DNA of 61,520 nucleotides, taken from contig MAAF01000084.1 in NCBI GenBank assembly GCA_002163005.1, positions 1 to 61,520 of the forward strand, written 5' to 3'. Each line of letters starts with the position of its first letter. Within the stretch, counting starts at the first letter, position 1. This document shows positions 34,173 through 45,309 of the stretch, piece after piece. The notes beneath the pieces were generated by a model. It was not told where the DNA came from, did no database searches, and worked only from the letters and a program-made list of their open reading frames with translations. The DNA is from Colwellia psychrerythraea (GTDB lineage Bacteria > Pseudomonadota > Gammaproteobacteria > Enterobacterales > Alteromonadaceae). A program made the translations under genes and the position numbers.

Positions 34173-35453
34173 GTGGAGCAGTTAACATTAAACCCAATAG
34201 GTAAAATTAATGGAGAAATATTTTTACCTGGTTCAAAAAGTTTATCTAACCGAGCATTGTTAATTGCGGCGTTAGCGAATGGCGAAACAAAAATTACTAA
34301 CTTATTAGTGAGTGATGACATTAACCATATGCTAAATGCGTTAAAAAGCCTTGGTATTGAATATACTTTAAGCGATTGTGGTACAGAGTGTACTGTTATT
34401 GGAAATAGTGGTTTTTTCAATACTAAAGAACCATTGGAACTGTACTTAGGTAACGCAGGTACGGCGATGCGCCCATTGTGTGCTGCACTTGCGGCAAGTG
34501 AAGGTGAGTTTATCTTAACCGGTGAACCAAGAATGAAAGAACGGCCGATTGGTCATTTAGTTGATGCTTTAGCACAGCTTGATGCCGATATAGAATACTT
34601 AGAAAATAAAGATTACCCACCGGTAAGAATTAAAGGTAAAGCGTTAACTGGCAATACAGTGACCATTGATGGTTCTATATCGAGTCAATTTTTAACTGCG
34701 ATTTTGATGATTGCCCCTTTATTAGAAACCAATACTACAATAGAAATTGAGGGTGAATTAGTTTCCAAGCCCTATATTGATATTACGCTTGATATTATGC
34801 GTAGATTTAATGTCAGTGTTCAAAATAATGACTATAAGTCTTTCAGTGTTAGCGGTAATCAGTCATATCAAGCGCTAGATAAATATATGGTGGAAGGTGA
34901 TGCATCTTCTGCGTCATACTTCTTAGCGGCTGGCGCTATTAAAGGTGGTGAAGTCACTGTTCATGGTATTGGTAAGCTCAGTGTTCAGGGAGATAAGCAT
35001 TTTGCAGATGTTCTTGAAAAAATGGGCGCAGAAGTTCATTGGAAGGATGAGTCAATCACCGTTATAGGTAAGCCGTTGACTGCAGTAGATATGGATATGA
35101 ATCATATTCCTGATGCGGCAATGACTATTGCTACCACAGCACTTTTTGCTACAGGTACAACCACCATTAGAAATATATATAACTGGCGTGTAAAAGAAAC
35201 AGACCGATTAAATGCAATGGCTACGGAACTAAGAAAGGTTGGAGCTGAGGTTGTTGAAGGCAAAGACTATATTTCAATTACTCCACCAAAATCACTGAAA
35301 CATGCAGAGATTGATACCTATAACGATCATAGAGTCGCTATGTGTTTCTCTCTTGTTGCTTTGAGTGATACACCCGTTACTATTAATGATCCTAAGTGTA
35401 CGGCTAAAACATTTCCTGACTATTTTGACAAGCTAGCGCAAGTTTCTTGTTAA
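34173..35453 (+). CDS. aroA: 5-enolpyruvylshikimate-3-phosphate synthase
   Basis: Sixth step of the shikimate pathway, joining phosphoenolpyruvate to shikimate-3-phosphate. From GTG 34173 the protein is 426 residues: [20 protein letters not shown], then [15 protein letters not shown] (phosphate-binding Lys/Ser), [15 protein letters not shown] (the class I PEP-loop), and [20 protein letters not shown]. An in-frame TTG at 34152 would overlap serC by 20 bases. The GTG directly after the serC stop gives the usual N-terminus and has GAGG about ten bases upstream, so I prefer it. It is translationally coupled to serC. Confidence 0.93.
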   Translation: MEQLTLNPIGKINGEIFLPGSKSLSNRALLIAALANGETKITNLLVSDDINHMLNALKSLGIEYTLSDCGTECTVIGNSGFFNTKEPLELYLGNAGTAMRPLCAALAASEGEFILTGEPRMKERPIGHLVDALAQLDADIEYLENKDYPPVRIKGKALTGNTVTIDGSISSQFLTAILMIAPLLETNTTIEIEGELVSKPYIDITLDIMRRFNVSVQNNDYKSFSVSGNQSYQALDKYMVEGDASSASYFLAAGAIKGGEVTVHGIGKLSVQGDKHFADVLEKMGAEVHWKDESITVIGKPLTAVDMDMNHIPDAAMTIATTALFATGTTTIRNIYNWRVKETDRLNAMATELRKVGAEVVEGKDYISITPPKSLKHAEIDTYNDHRVAMCFSLVALSDTPVTINDPKCTAKTFPDYFDKLAQVSC

Positions 35454-35539
35454 TAATGTTACAGAAAAACATTTTTACGCGATTTTACTCTATAAATCCC
35501 GTATAATTGCGCCGATTTTCGATGTTAGGAGAAAAAAGT

Positions 35540-36220
35540 ATGCAGGAAATCACTCCGGTTATAACCATTGATGGGCCAAGTGGCGCAGGTAAAGGAACCG
35601 TAGCAAGGATAGTTGCGGATCAATTAGGTTGGCACCTTCTTGACAGTGGTGCTATTTATCGCGTCTTAGCTGTTGCCATTCAGCATCACCAACTTGCATT
35701 AGATGATGAGGAGCCTCTTATCCCTATGGCTGCTCATTTAGATGTTCAATTTGAAATTAATAGTCAAGGTGAAGCTAAAGTCATTTTAGAAGGTGAAAAT
35801 GTTACTGACATTATTCGTACTGAAGAAGTTGGCGAATTAGCATCGAAAATAGCAGCATTTCCACGTGTTAGAGAAGCACTATTGCGAAGACAACGTGCTT
35901 TTAGCGTTAGCCCTGGCTTAATTGCCGATGGTCGCGACATGGGAACCGTTGTTTTTCCGAAAGCCCCAGTAAAGATATTTTTAACTGCGAGCGCTGAAGA
36001 ACGGGCTGACCGAAGATTTAATCAGTTGAAAGAAAAAGGGATTGATGTTAACATCGTGCGCCTTTTGGATGACATACGTCAACGAGATGAGCGAGATCAA
36101 AACCGCAAGGTAGCTCCACTTATCCCGGCAGAAGGAGCGTTAATTATTGATTCTACTGACATTTCTATTACAGAAGTGGTCAATGAAATCCTTATGTTTG
36201 CCAATGGCAAGTTAACGTAA
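35540..36220 (+). CDS. cmk: Cytidylate kinase
   Basis: A 226-residue kinase phosphorylating CMP and dCMP. The start is ATG 35540, with TAGGAG eight bases before it; an in-frame TTG at 35507 and an ATG at 35522 have no such site. The P-loop is [28 protein letters not shown] binds [23 protein letters not shown] and [12 protein letters not shown] form the CMP-binding and LID regions. It lies upstream of rpsA, the conserved cmk-rpsA pair. Confidence 0.95.
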   Translation: MQEITPVITIDGPSGAGKGTVARIVADQLGWHLLDSGAIYRVLAVAIQHHQLALDDEEPLIPMAAHLDVQFEINSQGEAKVILEGENVTDIIRTEEVGELASKIAAFPRVREALLRRQRAFSVSPGLIADGRDMGTVVFPKAPVKIFLTASAEERADRRFNQLKEKGIDVNIVRLLDDIRQRDERDQNRKVAPLIPAEGALIIDSTDISITEVVNEILMFANGKLT

Positions 36221-36371
36221 GCAACCAGTTTTAAGCTAGCTAAATCATTATTATCTGCTAGCATTAAAGAACTTTTAATAGAAAGCCTACTGTATGGATG
36301 CACTGGGCATACTTAACCACCCCATGAAACAATGACGTTGAATGGATTAATAGCTGAGTTTATAACAAGTT

Positions 36372-38033
36372 ATGACTGAAAATTTTGCGCAACTTTTTGA
36401 AGAAAGTTTAAAAGAAATCGAAACACGTCCGGGTTCAATCATCCGTGGAACAATCGTAGCAGTTAACAAAGACAATGTAATTGTCGATGCTGGCTTAAAA
36501 TCTGAAAGTGTTATCTCAATTGATCAATTTAAAAACGCTGCTGGTGAAGTTGAAGTAGTTGTTGGCGATGAGATTGATGTAGCATTAGATGCAACAGATG
36601 ATGGTTTCGGTGAAACTATTCTTTCTCGTGAAAAAGCAAAACGTCACGAAGCATGGCAAGTGCTTGAAAAAGCATACGAAGAAAAAGAAACTGTTATCGG
36701 TGTTATCAACGGTAAAGTTAAAGGTGGTTTCACTGTTGAAGTTAGCAATATCCGTGCTTTCTTACCAGGTTCATTAGTAGATGTACGTCCAGTACGTGAC
36801 ACTGCTCACCTTGAAGGTAAAGATTTAGAATTCAAAGTTATTAAGCTTGATCAAAAGCGTAATAACGTAGTTGTTTCTCGTCGTGCTGTAATCGAAGCTG
36901 AAGGCAGTGCAGAACGTGATGAATTACTTGAATCATTAGCTGAAGGTCAAGAAGTTAAAGGTATCGTTAAGAACCTTACTGACTACGGCGCGTTCGTAGA
37001 TCTTGGCGGCATTGACGGTTTATTACATATCACAGATATGGCTTGGAAGCGTGTTAAGCACCCAAGTGAAATCGTAAATGTTGGCGATGAAATCCAAGTT
37101 AAAGTATTGAAATTCGACCGTGAGCGTACTCGTGTATCTCTAGGTATGAAGCAGTTAGGCGAAGATCCATGGGTAGCAATTGCTAACCGTTACCCAGAAG
37201 GTTCTAAACTTTCTGGTCGCGTAACTAACTTAACTGACTACGGTTGTTTCGTTGAAATCCAAGAAGGCGTTGAAGGTTTAGTTCACGTTTCTGAAATGGA
37301 TTGGACTAACAAAAACATCCACCCATCTAAAGTTGTTAACTTAGGTGACACAGTAGAAGTTCTAGTATTAGAAATTGACGAAGAACGTCGTCGTATTTCT
37401 TTAGGTCTTAAACAGTGTATTGCTAACCCTTGGGAAGAGTTTGCTAAAAACTTCAACAAAGGCGACAAAGTATCAGGTAAGATCAAGTCAATTACTGACT
37501 TCGGTATCTTCATCGGTCTTGACGGCGGCATTGATGGTTTAGTTCACTTATCTGATATTTCATGGGCTGGCGGTGAAGAAGCTGTTCGTGATTATAAGAA
37601 AGGCGATGAAATCGATGCAATCGTTCTTCAAGTTGACCCAGAACGTGAGCGTATCTCGTTAGGCGTTAAACAAGCTGAAGACGACCCGTTCAATATGTAT
37701 CTGACAGATAAGAAAAAAGGTGCTATTGTTACTGGTAAGGTAACTGAAGTTGATGCTAAAGGCGCAACTATTGAGTTAGCTGAAAGTGTTGAAGGTTACC
37801 TTCGTGTTAGCGACATTTCTGTAGAACGTATCGAAGATGCATCTACAGTATTGAAAGTTGGTGACGACGTTGAAGCTAGGTTTATGGGTGTGGATCGTAA
37901 GAACCGTACTATTAGCTTATCTATCAAAGCAAAAGATCAAGCTGACGAACGTGAAGCAATGGATAACCTAAACCAAGTAGAAGAAACTGGTTTAAGTGCT
38001 ATGGCTGCAGCGTTTAAAAACGCTAAAAACTAA
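36372..38033 (+). CDS. rpsA: 30S ribosomal protein S1
   Basis: A 553-residue mRNA-binding protein of the small subunit with six S1 (OB-fold) repeats. The first two ([20 protein letters not shown] and [20 protein letters not shown]) are the divergent ribosome-docking repeats. The next four carry the RNA-binding pattern ([80 protein letters not shown]). Codon choice is that of a highly expressed gene. The 150-base leader lacks a strong ribosome site, in keeping with the autoregulated S1 leader of E. coli. ihfB follows after a hairpin terminator. Confidence 0.96.
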   Translation: MTENFAQLFEESLKEIETRPGSIIRGTIVAVNKDNVIVDAGLKSESVISIDQFKNAAGEVEVVVGDEIDVALDATDDGFGETILSREKAKRHEAWQVLEKAYEEKETVIGVINGKVKGGFTVEVSNIRAFLPGSLVDVRPVRDTAHLEGKDLEFKVIKLDQKRNNVVVSRRAVIEAEGSAERDELLESLAEGQEVKGIVKNLTDYGAFVDLGGIDGLLHITDMAWKRVKHPSEIVNVGDEIQVKVLKFDRERTRVSLGMKQLGEDPWVAIANRYPEGSKLSGRVTNLTDYGCFVEIQEGVEGLVHVSEMDWTNKNIHPSKVVNLGDTVEVLVLEIDEERRRISLGLKQCIANPWEEFAKNFNKGDKVSGKIKSITDFGIFIGLDGGIDGLVHLSDISWAGGEEAVRDYKKGDEIDAIVLQVDPERERISLGVKQAEDDPFNMYLTDKKKGAIVTGKVTEVDAKGATIELAESVEGYLRVSDISVERIEDASTVLKVGDDVEARFMGVDRKNRTISLSIKAKDQADEREAMDNLNQVEETGLSAMAAAFKNAKN

Positions 38034-38092
38034 TATTCCTTAACGGAAAATAGTTTTACTTTGCAATGGTGCTGTAATTACTACAGCAGGTG

Positions 38093-38130
38093 AAAAGAGT
38101 ATTTATCACTATCGTGGTGATACTCTTTTC
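38093..38130 (+). terminator. rpsA terminator
   Basis: AAAAGAGTA..ATCAC pairs with GTGAT..ACTCTTTTC around a short loop, then TTATTTTT. It lies between rpsA and ihfB. Confidence 0.7.
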
Positions 38131-38226
38131 TTATTTTTAACGCCATTGGCGGAGCCAATTTTTACTATAATTTTTATACTAATTAGTAATAATTGCGCGG
38201 TGCTAGGTAAATACTGAGAGGTCAGA

Positions 38227-38514
38227 ATGACTAAGTCAGAACTTATTGAAAAATTAGCCGATAAATTAAGTCATTTATCCGCTAAAGAAGTGGAAAAATC
38301 TATAAAAGAAATTTTAGAATTGATGGCGCAATCCTTGTCAAAAGGAGAGCGTATTGAAATTCGAGGTTTTGGTAGTTTTTCATTGCATTATCGCGCTCCA
38401 CGAGTTGGCAGAAATCCAAAAACTGGTGAATCGGTTGAGTTAAGCGGTAAATACGTTCCTCACTTTAAACCAGGCAAGGAGTTACGTGAAAGAGTTAATC
38501 TTTCTGTAGCATAA
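38227..38514 (+). CDS. ihfB: Integration host factor, beta subunit
   Basis: A 95-residue DNA-bending protein of the HU/IHF family. [20 protein letters not shown] begins the helical dimer part. [20 protein letters not shown] followed by RNPKTGESV is the beta-arm whose Pro intercalates between base pairs. [12 protein letters not shown] closes the fold. GAGAGG precedes the ATG. The position after rpsA is conserved. IHF-alpha is not in the window. Confidence 0.95.
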   Translation: MTKSELIEKLADKLSHLSAKEVEKSIKEILELMAQSLSKGERIEIRGFGSFSLHYRAPRVGRNPKTGESVELSGKYVPHFKPGKELRERVNLSVA

Positions 38515-38545
38515 ATTGCAAAGCTAACTAAAAAATTAGATAATA

Positions 38546-38574
38546 AACGGCATGTTAACCATGCCGTTTTTTTT
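38546..38574 (+). terminator. ihfB terminator
   Basis: ACGGCAT pairs with ATGCCGT around GTTAACC, followed by eight T. It separates ihfB from lapA. Confidence 0.8.
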
Positions 38575-38595
38575 GGGCAGAATTTAATAAGGCTG

Positions 38596-38847
38596 ATGAA
38601 AGTGCGATTATATCTAACACTCTTTTTTATTTTAGTTTTACTTGCCGTAGCGTTTATTTTCGGTAGCCAAAACGATCAATTACTCACATTAAACTATTTG
38701 GTTGCGCGTACAGAAATAACTGTAGCTGCCGCCGTAAGTTTATTTACCGGCTTAGGTTTTGCCTTAGGCCTGCTTGTTACTATTCTTTGGCGTATAGTAC
38801 GAAAAAGTAAAAAGGCACTCGCAAAAAATAAATCCCAGGAAAAGTAG
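38596..38847 (+). CDS. lapA: Lipopolysaccharide assembly protein A
   Basis: An 83-residue inner-membrane protein with two hydrophobic helices (LYLTLFFILVLLAVAFIFG and ITVAAAVSLFTGLGFALGLL) and a short basic tail (RIVRKSKKALAKNKSQ). NDQLLTLNYLVA between the helices is the conserved LapA element. With LapB it controls FtsH-mediated turnover of LpxC and so LPS synthesis. It lies 49 bases before lapB and is probably cotranscribed. Confidence 0.88.
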   Translation: MKVRLYLTLFFILVLLAVAFIFGSQNDQLLTLNYLVARTEITVAAAVSLFTGLGFALGLLVTILWRIVRKSKKALAKNKSQEK

Positions 38848-38896
38848 CTAATACTATTTATCCTAACCCTCTTTATAACTTGTCTCAAGAGCGCTA

Positions 38897-40066
38897 ATGA
38901 TTGAATTACTCTTTTTATTATTACCCGTTGCCATGGCCTATGGCTGGTTTATGGGCCGTAATAGCATCAAACAAAACCAACAAATTGCAAAACAAGATTT
39001 ATCGATAAAATACTCTACGGGGTTAAATTATTTATTATCTAATCAACAAGATAAAGCTATCGATTCACTGCTTGATGCGTTAAAAGTTGAAGACGATAGT
39101 GTTGAAGCCCATTTCGCTATGGCCAATTTATTCCGTAAACGTGGCGAATTAGACCGTGCATTAAAAGTTCATGAACACCTTGTCAGACTAAATCACTTGC
39201 CTACTAAAGATAAACAGCAAGCGGTCTTTGAGTTAGGAAAAGACTTTCTAAGCGCAGGTTTATATGACCGTGCTGAAACTATGTTTATTAAATTATTAAA
39301 GTCAAAGGACTACGGTCTAAAATCCTTAACCTATTTATTAAAAATATTTCAATCCACTAAAGATTGGCAGCAGGGCATAGATAGACAAAAATTAATTGTT
39401 AAATATAACGATAAACGTTCATTACATACACTCGCTAATTTTTATTGTGAATTAGCAACAACTGCTTTTGAAAAAGATCAATTTATTGAGGTGATCGAAT
39501 TATTAGAGCAAGCGCTGCTACTCGATCCCAATTCATGTCGTGCTAATTGGCTGATGGCAAAAATTTATGAAAACCACGAGCAATGTGAGTTAGCTGCTAA
39601 GTGTTACCAAGCTATCTATCATCAAGATAATGAGTTCTTTCCTGATGTTATTGACCCTATGTTAGCTTGTTATACTCGATTAGATGCACTGGATGAATTC
39701 TATGCCTTTATTAAAAAGGTTTATGACGAGACAGCTAGCTCTAGTGCCTTAATTTGTTATCTTAGCCATGTAGAAAATAAACACGGTAAGAAAAAGGCAC
39801 TAGATTTTATTTTGTCAGCACTAAAACGTAGGCCGACTATTCGTGGCTTTGAACACTTTGTAAATATGCAAATGACCCCCTCTAATACTGATGTTAGTAA
39901 TACCAGTTTAGATTTAATTAAAGAATTAATTAGTGAATATTTAAAAGTTAAGCATAGATACAGCTGTCGTACTTGTGGTTTTGACAGTTCAACCCACTAT
40001 TGGTCATGCCCATCATGTCACGAGTGGGAACAATTGAAACCAGTTCGCGGCCTCGAAGGCGAGTAG
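38897..40066 (+). CDS. lapB: Lipopolysaccharide assembly protein B (TPR and zinc-ribbon)
   Basis: A 389-residue protein anchored by an N-terminal helix (LLFLLLPVAMAYGWFMG), facing the cytoplasm. Tetratricopeptide repeats fill residues about 45-330 (DSVEAHFAMANLFRKRGELD, KQQAVFELGKDFLSAGLYDR). The C-terminus is a rubredoxin-type metal site, CRTCGFDSSTHYWSCPSC, with two CxxC pairs. It adapts LpxC to FtsH for degradation in E. coli. The order lapA-lapB-pyrF matches enterobacteria. Confidence 0.93.
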   Translation: MIELLFLLLPVAMAYGWFMGRNSIKQNQQIAKQDLSIKYSTGLNYLLSNQQDKAIDSLLDALKVEDDSVEAHFAMANLFRKRGELDRALKVHEHLVRLNHLPTKDKQQAVFELGKDFLSAGLYDRAETMFIKLLKSKDYGLKSLTYLLKIFQSTKDWQQGIDRQKLIVKYNDKRSLHTLANFYCELATTAFEKDQFIEVIELLEQALLLDPNSCRANWLMAKIYENHEQCELAAKCYQAIYHQDNEFFPDVIDPMLACYTRLDALDEFYAFIKKVYDETASSSALICYLSHVENKHGKKKALDFILSALKRRPTIRGFEHFVNMQMTPSNTDVSNTSLDLIKELISEYLKVKHRYSCRTCGFDSSTHYWSCPSCHEWEQLKPVRGLEGE

Positions 40067-40258
40067 AAAATAAACTCGTTGTCATCTATTGTGATTTCAT
40101 CGTCAAAAGTGCTCACTGACATTCGTCAGCTCCGCGCTATTGCCTTGAACTCACTTCATCTGACTTAGAATTGAATATCTACTAAAACTAATACTAAACT
40201 TATTATCATTCCCGAAGTTTCTGATCGGGAATCTATTGTTTTAAAAATAGGAAACCCC

Positions 40259-40954
40259 ATGAACGATCCAAAAGTAGTTGTCGCCTTAGACTTTGATAAA
40301 AAACAAGATGCTTTATCTTTTGTTGATAAGATTCAGCCTACAGATGCTCGCTTAAAAGTCGGCAAAGAAATGTTTACTTACTTCGGCCCAGAATTTGTAA
40401 AGCAGCTTACTGGTAAAGGTTTTGATGTTTTTCTTGATCTAAAATTTCACGATATTCCTAATACCGTTGCAAAAGCGGTTACTGCTGCAGCTGATTTGGG
40501 TGTTTGGATGGTAAACGTGCATGCTAGTGGCGGTAGTCAGATGATGACTAAAGCGAAACAGGCATTAGATAATTATGGAAATGATGCTCCATTGCTAATT
40601 GCAGTAACAGTGCTAACAAGTATGGGGCAAGAAGACCTTCATGGCTTAGGTATTAATAAAACACCGGCAGAGCAAGTTAATTTTTTAGCTAACTTAACTA
40701 AACAAAGCGGCTTAGATGGCGTTGTCTGTTCAGCTTGGGAAGCCGAACAATTAAAGTCTGACTTGGGTAAAGAATTTAAATTGATTACTCCTGGAATTAG
40801 ACCTGCTGGCTCAGCACAGGATGATCAACAACGAATCATGACGCCGAAACAGGCAATTGATGTTGGCGTAGATTATTTGGTGATCGGACGTCCAATCACC
40901 AAAGCTGTTGATCCTCAACTAGTATTACAACAAATTAATAGCACAATTCGCTAA
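40259..40954 (+). CDS. pyrF: Orotidine 5'-phosphate decarboxylase
   Basis: Last step of UMP synthesis. A 231-residue TIM barrel with [10 protein letters not shown] at the start, then [16 protein letters not shown] (substrate Lys) and the catalytic set [15 protein letters not shown] (Asp-Lys-x-x-Asp). [20 protein letters not shown] is the phosphate-gripping loop, and [11 protein letters not shown] closes the barrel. AGGAAA precedes the ATG. It is convergent with gapA; both share a hairpin between them. Confidence 0.95.
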   Translation: MNDPKVVVALDFDKKQDALSFVDKIQPTDARLKVGKEMFTYFGPEFVKQLTGKGFDVFLDLKFHDIPNTVAKAVTAAADLGVWMVNVHASGGSQMMTKAKQALDNYGNDAPLLIAVTVLTSMGQEDLHGLGINKTPAEQVNFLANLTKQSGLDGVVCSAWEAEQLKSDLGKEFKLITPGIRPAGSAQDDQQRIMTPKQAIDVGVDYLVIGRPITKAVDPQLVLQQINSTIR

Positions 40955-40985
40955 GTAATCAATAGATTATTTACTATAGCGTAAA

Positions 40986-41018
40986 CAAAAAAAGCTAGGT
41001 CAGTGACCTAGCTTTTTG
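40986..41018. terminator. Bidirectional terminator between pyrF and gapA
   Basis: AAAAAGCTAGGTCA pairs with TGACCTAGCTTTTT, with A- and T-runs on either side, so it can terminate both converging transcripts. Confidence 0.85.
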
Positions 41019-41060
41019 GTTTTATAAACTTGCTTATCTAATTTATTAGGTAAGTATTAC

Positions 41061-42113
<1,053 letters not shown>

Positions 42114-42320
42114 TTAATACAAGAGAAAGATGCTGTTTATGACGGGTAATTTCACTTTTACAGTAATATTTTGACTAAATTACGAAAATACTGTTCTTGA
42201 GCTTAATTATTTATTCATTTTGTACAATACTTTTGAAAATAGATGGTAGAATGCGAAAAATTTTGAAGAATAGCTGATTAATTGAAGCTATTGACCTTAT
42301 TTGATATAGGATAAACATTT

Positions 42321-43853
42321 ATGACACAAGATAAAGTGTTGTGTGACATTGGCTTTATTGGCCTAGGCGTTATGGGTAAAAACCTGGTGCTTAATTTAGC
42401 TGATAATGGCTTTAATATTGCGGCATTCGATTTAAGTGATGAAAAAGTTCAAGCGGTCATTGCTCAAGATGAAGCTGAAAATGCTACAGGTACTCCACGT
42501 GTTTATGGATGTTCGTCGTATACTGAATTATTGTCGCAACTTAAAGCACCACACCTCATTGTGTTAAGTGTTCCTGCAGGAGCACCGGTTGATCAGGTAT
42601 GTGAAAATCTTATTGGTGCAGGCATTCAACCTGATGACATTATCATTGATACAGGTAACAGCCTTTGGACCGATACAGTTGCGAGAGAAAAGAAGTACAA
42701 GAGTAACTTCTTATTGTTTTCTTCTGCAGTGTCAGGGGGCGAAGTTGGCGCTCGTTTTGGGCCATCATTAATGCCAAGTGGATCGCCTTATGCGTGGGCT
42801 CGAGTTAAACCTATCTGGGAAGCTATTGCCGCTAAAGTTGATGCTAAAACAGGTAAACCGATAGACCGTACTAAGCCAGGACAAGTTATCACTGATGGTG
42901 AGCCTTGTGCTGCTTATATTGGACCAGCGGGAGCAGGACATTATGTCAAGATGGTCCACAACGGTATTGAATATGCCGACATGCAAATTATCTGTGAAGC
43001 TTATCATGTATTAAAATCTGCGCTGAATTTAACGTGTGATGAAATTGCGGATATTTTTGCTCAGTGGAATGAAGGTCCATTAGACAGTTACTTGATGGAA
43101 ATATCAGTTGAAGTATTACGTCACAAATCCACTGATACCAATACACCACTTGTTGAGTTGATTTTAGATAAAGCAGGGCAAAAAGGTACCGGTCTTTGGA
43201 CTGCTATGAGCAGTTTAGAAGTGGGTTGTCCCGCACCAACTATTGCTCAAGCGGTATATGCACGTTCTATCTCTTCATTTAAAGAACTGAGAACTCAAGC
43301 CTCATCGCTACTGGAAGGTCCTCAACAAGCTCCTTTATCTCAAGCTGAGCGACAACAAGTTATTGAACAATTACATGATGCAATGTACTGCGCCAAAATT
43401 TGTGCTTATGCACAAGGTTTCCAGTTAATGAAACTTGCCGCTAAAGAACATGGTTGGGCGTTAGATTTTGCTAGTATTGCAAAAATTTGGCGTGCCGGTT
43501 GTATCATCAGAGCCGCATTCTTACAGTCTATAACGAATGCATATGAGCGTAATGAAAACTTAGATAACTTACTGCTAGATGACTTTTTTGTTAAGGAACT
43601 TAATAAGCGTCAACACAATTGGCGCAAGGCTATTTGTCATGCAACAATGCAAGGTGTGCCTATAGGTGCGTTGTCTTCATCACTTGCTTATTATGATTCT
43701 ATGCGTAGTGAAACATTACCTGCTAATCTATTACAAGGACAACGAGATTTTTTTGGTGCTCACACTTTTGAACGCATAGACAAAACCGCTGGCAAAAAAT
43801 ATCATGTTCAGTGGTCAACAAAAGGTAAAGAAACCATCTTAATTGATGGTTAA
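42321..43853 (+). CDS. gnd: 6-phosphogluconate dehydrogenase, decarboxylating
   Basis: A 510-residue oxidative pentose phosphate enzyme. [20 protein letters not shown] is the NADP fingerprint; DTGNSLW and [20 protein letters not shown] bind substrate. Lys and Asn of the catalytic site are in [36 protein letters not shown] is the typical C-terminal helical part. At 510 residues it is longer than the classic 468-residue E. coli form and closer to the long gnd types seen in many gammaproteobacteria. msrB starts 11 bases downstream, probably in one transcript. Confidence 0.92.
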   Translation: MTQDKVLCDIGFIGLGVMGKNLVLNLADNGFNIAAFDLSDEKVQAVIAQDEAENATGTPRVYGCSSYTELLSQLKAPHLIVLSVPAGAPVDQVCENLIGAGIQPDDIIIDTGNSLWTDTVAREKKYKSNFLLFSSAVSGGEVGARFGPSLMPSGSPYAWARVKPIWEAIAAKVDAKTGKPIDRTKPGQVITDGEPCAAYIGPAGAGHYVKMVHNGIEYADMQIICEAYHVLKSALNLTCDEIADIFAQWNEGPLDSYLMEISVEVLRHKSTDTNTPLVELILDKAGQKGTGLWTAMSSLEVGCPAPTIAQAVYARSISSFKELRTQASSLLEGPQQAPLSQAERQQVIEQLHDAMYCAKICAYAQGFQLMKLAAKEHGWALDFASIAKIWRAGCIIRAAFLQSITNAYERNENLDNLLLDDFFVKELNKRQHNWRKAICHATMQGVPIGALSSSLAYYDSMRSETLPANLLQGQRDFFGAHTFERIDKTAGKKYHVQWSTKGKETILIDG

Positions 43854-43864
43854 AAGTAAAGACC

Positions 43865-44239
43865 ATGAATAATGATGAATATAAAGACAAGTTAACCGAT
43901 GCCGCTTATAAAGTCTGCCGGTTAGCGGCTACAGAACAACCTTTTAGTGGCATTTATAACGATCACTGGCAACAGGGCATATATCATTGTGCCTGCTGTG
44001 AACAAGCTTTGTTTAGTAGTGATAGTAAATTTGATGCTGGATGTGGTTGGCCAAGTTTTTTTGCTGCAATTGAAACTAAAGTCGCCTATAAATCAGATGA
44101 GTCACACCGTATGCAACGTGTCGAGATCCAGTGTAAAAACTGTCAATCTCACCTTGGCCATGTCTTTGATGACGGGCCAAAACCAACGGGTAAACGCTAT
44201 TGTGTTAATTCACTCAGCTTGAAATTCTTGCCAGAATAG
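43865..44239 (+). CDS. msrB: Peptide-methionine (R)-S-oxide reductase
   Basis: A 124-residue SelR-fold enzyme that repairs methionine-R-sulfoxide. Zinc cysteines are in [11 protein letters not shown] and [22 protein letters not shown] and [20 protein letters not shown] hold the substrate residues and the catalytic Cys (in RYCVNS, about residue 115). Length is short but complete. NADPH made by Gnd in the same operon would support this thioredoxin-dependent repair; that link is inferred from adjacency. Confidence 0.92.
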   Translation: MNNDEYKDKLTDAAYKVCRLAATEQPFSGIYNDHWQQGIYHCACCEQALFSSDSKFDAGCGWPSFFAAIETKVAYKSDESHRMQRVEIQCKNCQSHLGHVFDDGPKPTGKRYCVNSLSLKFLPE

Positions 44240-44256
44240 CCCTCTATATTGAATAA

Positions 44257-44292
44257 AGAATAAGTACTTCTATTTGTACTTATTCTTTTCCT
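44257..44292 (+). terminator. msrB terminator
   Basis: GAATAAGTAC pairs with GTACTTATTC around TTCTATTT, followed by TTTTCCTTTTTC. It also lies just before the 3' end of the convergent DUF2989 gene. Confidence 0.75.
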
Positions 44293-44316
44293 TTTTCTAT
44301 CCTATTTTTATAAGAC

Positions 44317-45156
44317 CTAATAATTAGGGCTAGTGAATTTTCCAGCTTCAATTTTAGCCAACGTAGTGCTTGCTACTTTATCAAGAAAATCTGCATCTAA
44401 TTTTTTGGCTTGTTGATAGCCATTCAAATTAGTCTCGATCATGTCATCTGGTTTATCTAATAAAAGTTGATACGTGCGTAACCAAATATATGCCTGCTTA
44501 TACTGTTTTTTTTGAGTGAAGATTGTTGCCAGTGTTTGTAATACTTCAGGAGATAGATTAGTGCCTGGTGGGTGAAGCTCTAACGCTCGGTATAATAATC
44601 CCAATGTTTTTTTGGTATTACGTTTTATATAATATGTCGCTAAATGATACTGTGCGGTTGAATTTTCAAGAATAGCCGAGCCTTCTAATGCTAGAAATTC
44701 TTCTAAAGCCAACTTGTTAGACTCTCTTGACCAATAATAATAGAGTAGGTGAGGGTGTTTAGAGTTAGCACTTTGCTCAGACAATAGCGATAAATTGGCT
44801 TTAGCTTTTAATAAATTGTTTTTTCTAAGGGTCGTTTTTTCTTTTAATTTTATGTGTTGGATCTGTGAAGCCAGTGACATGCATTTGATATAACCTTCAT
44901 ACGCAATGAGTAAGTTATATTTACCGGTATCAAGATTATCGTTTTTAACCTTGATACGATTTAACGCTACATCTATCCGTTGGCTTTTACACCAACTATC
45001 TTGACCAAATTCATTACATATCTCTTCATTATCTTGGCAAAGTTGCGCTAAATTAACATTATCACCACAACCAGTGAGAAATAGCGCTAAGAAGGCTGAT
45101 CCACACTTCACGCCATAACGGGATTTTAGTTGCTTTATTTTTCGAAAATTAATCAT
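44317..45156 (-). CDS. DUF2989-type lipoprotein
   Basis: About 279 residues from ATG 45156 (an in-frame ATG at 45201 adds 15 residues; neither has a strong ribosome site). A lipobox, LALFLTGCGDN, predicts an acylated Cys. The mature part begins LAQLCQDNEEICNEFGQDSW, the DUF2989 pattern. The helical middle and end (YYYWSRESNKLALEEFLALE, AQYHLATYYIKRNTKKTLGL, QAYIWLRTYQLLL) look like tetratricopeptide-type repeats. The role is unknown; such proteins occur in Shewanella and Vibrio relatives. It is convergent with msrB and divergent from the second GAPDH gene. Confidence 0.72.
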   Translation of the reverse strand: MINFRKIKQLKSRYGVKCGSAFLALFLTGCGDNVNLAQLCQDNEEICNEFGQDSWCKSQRIDVALNRIKVKNDNLDTGKYNLLIAYEGYIKCMSLASQIQHIKLKEKTTLRKNNLLKAKANLSLLSEQSANSKHPHLLYYYWSRESNKLALEEFLALEGSAILENSTAQYHLATYYIKRNTKKTLGLLYRALELHPPGTNLSPEVLQTLATIFTQKKQYKQAYIWLRTYQLLLDKPDDMIETNLNGYQQAKKLDADFLDKVASTTLAKIEAGKFTSPNY

Positions 45157-45309
45157 AAAAATACCAAAAATTTTTTTGTAGACTATAGAGAAATATTTCA
45201 TACTGAATTACAATACGCCTGTAAATATACTCTTCACTAGCTATTATCGCTTTTAGTACTCTGAGATAATAGCCTAATGTTCAATTGACTGAAATAAAAG
45301 GTTTAAGTA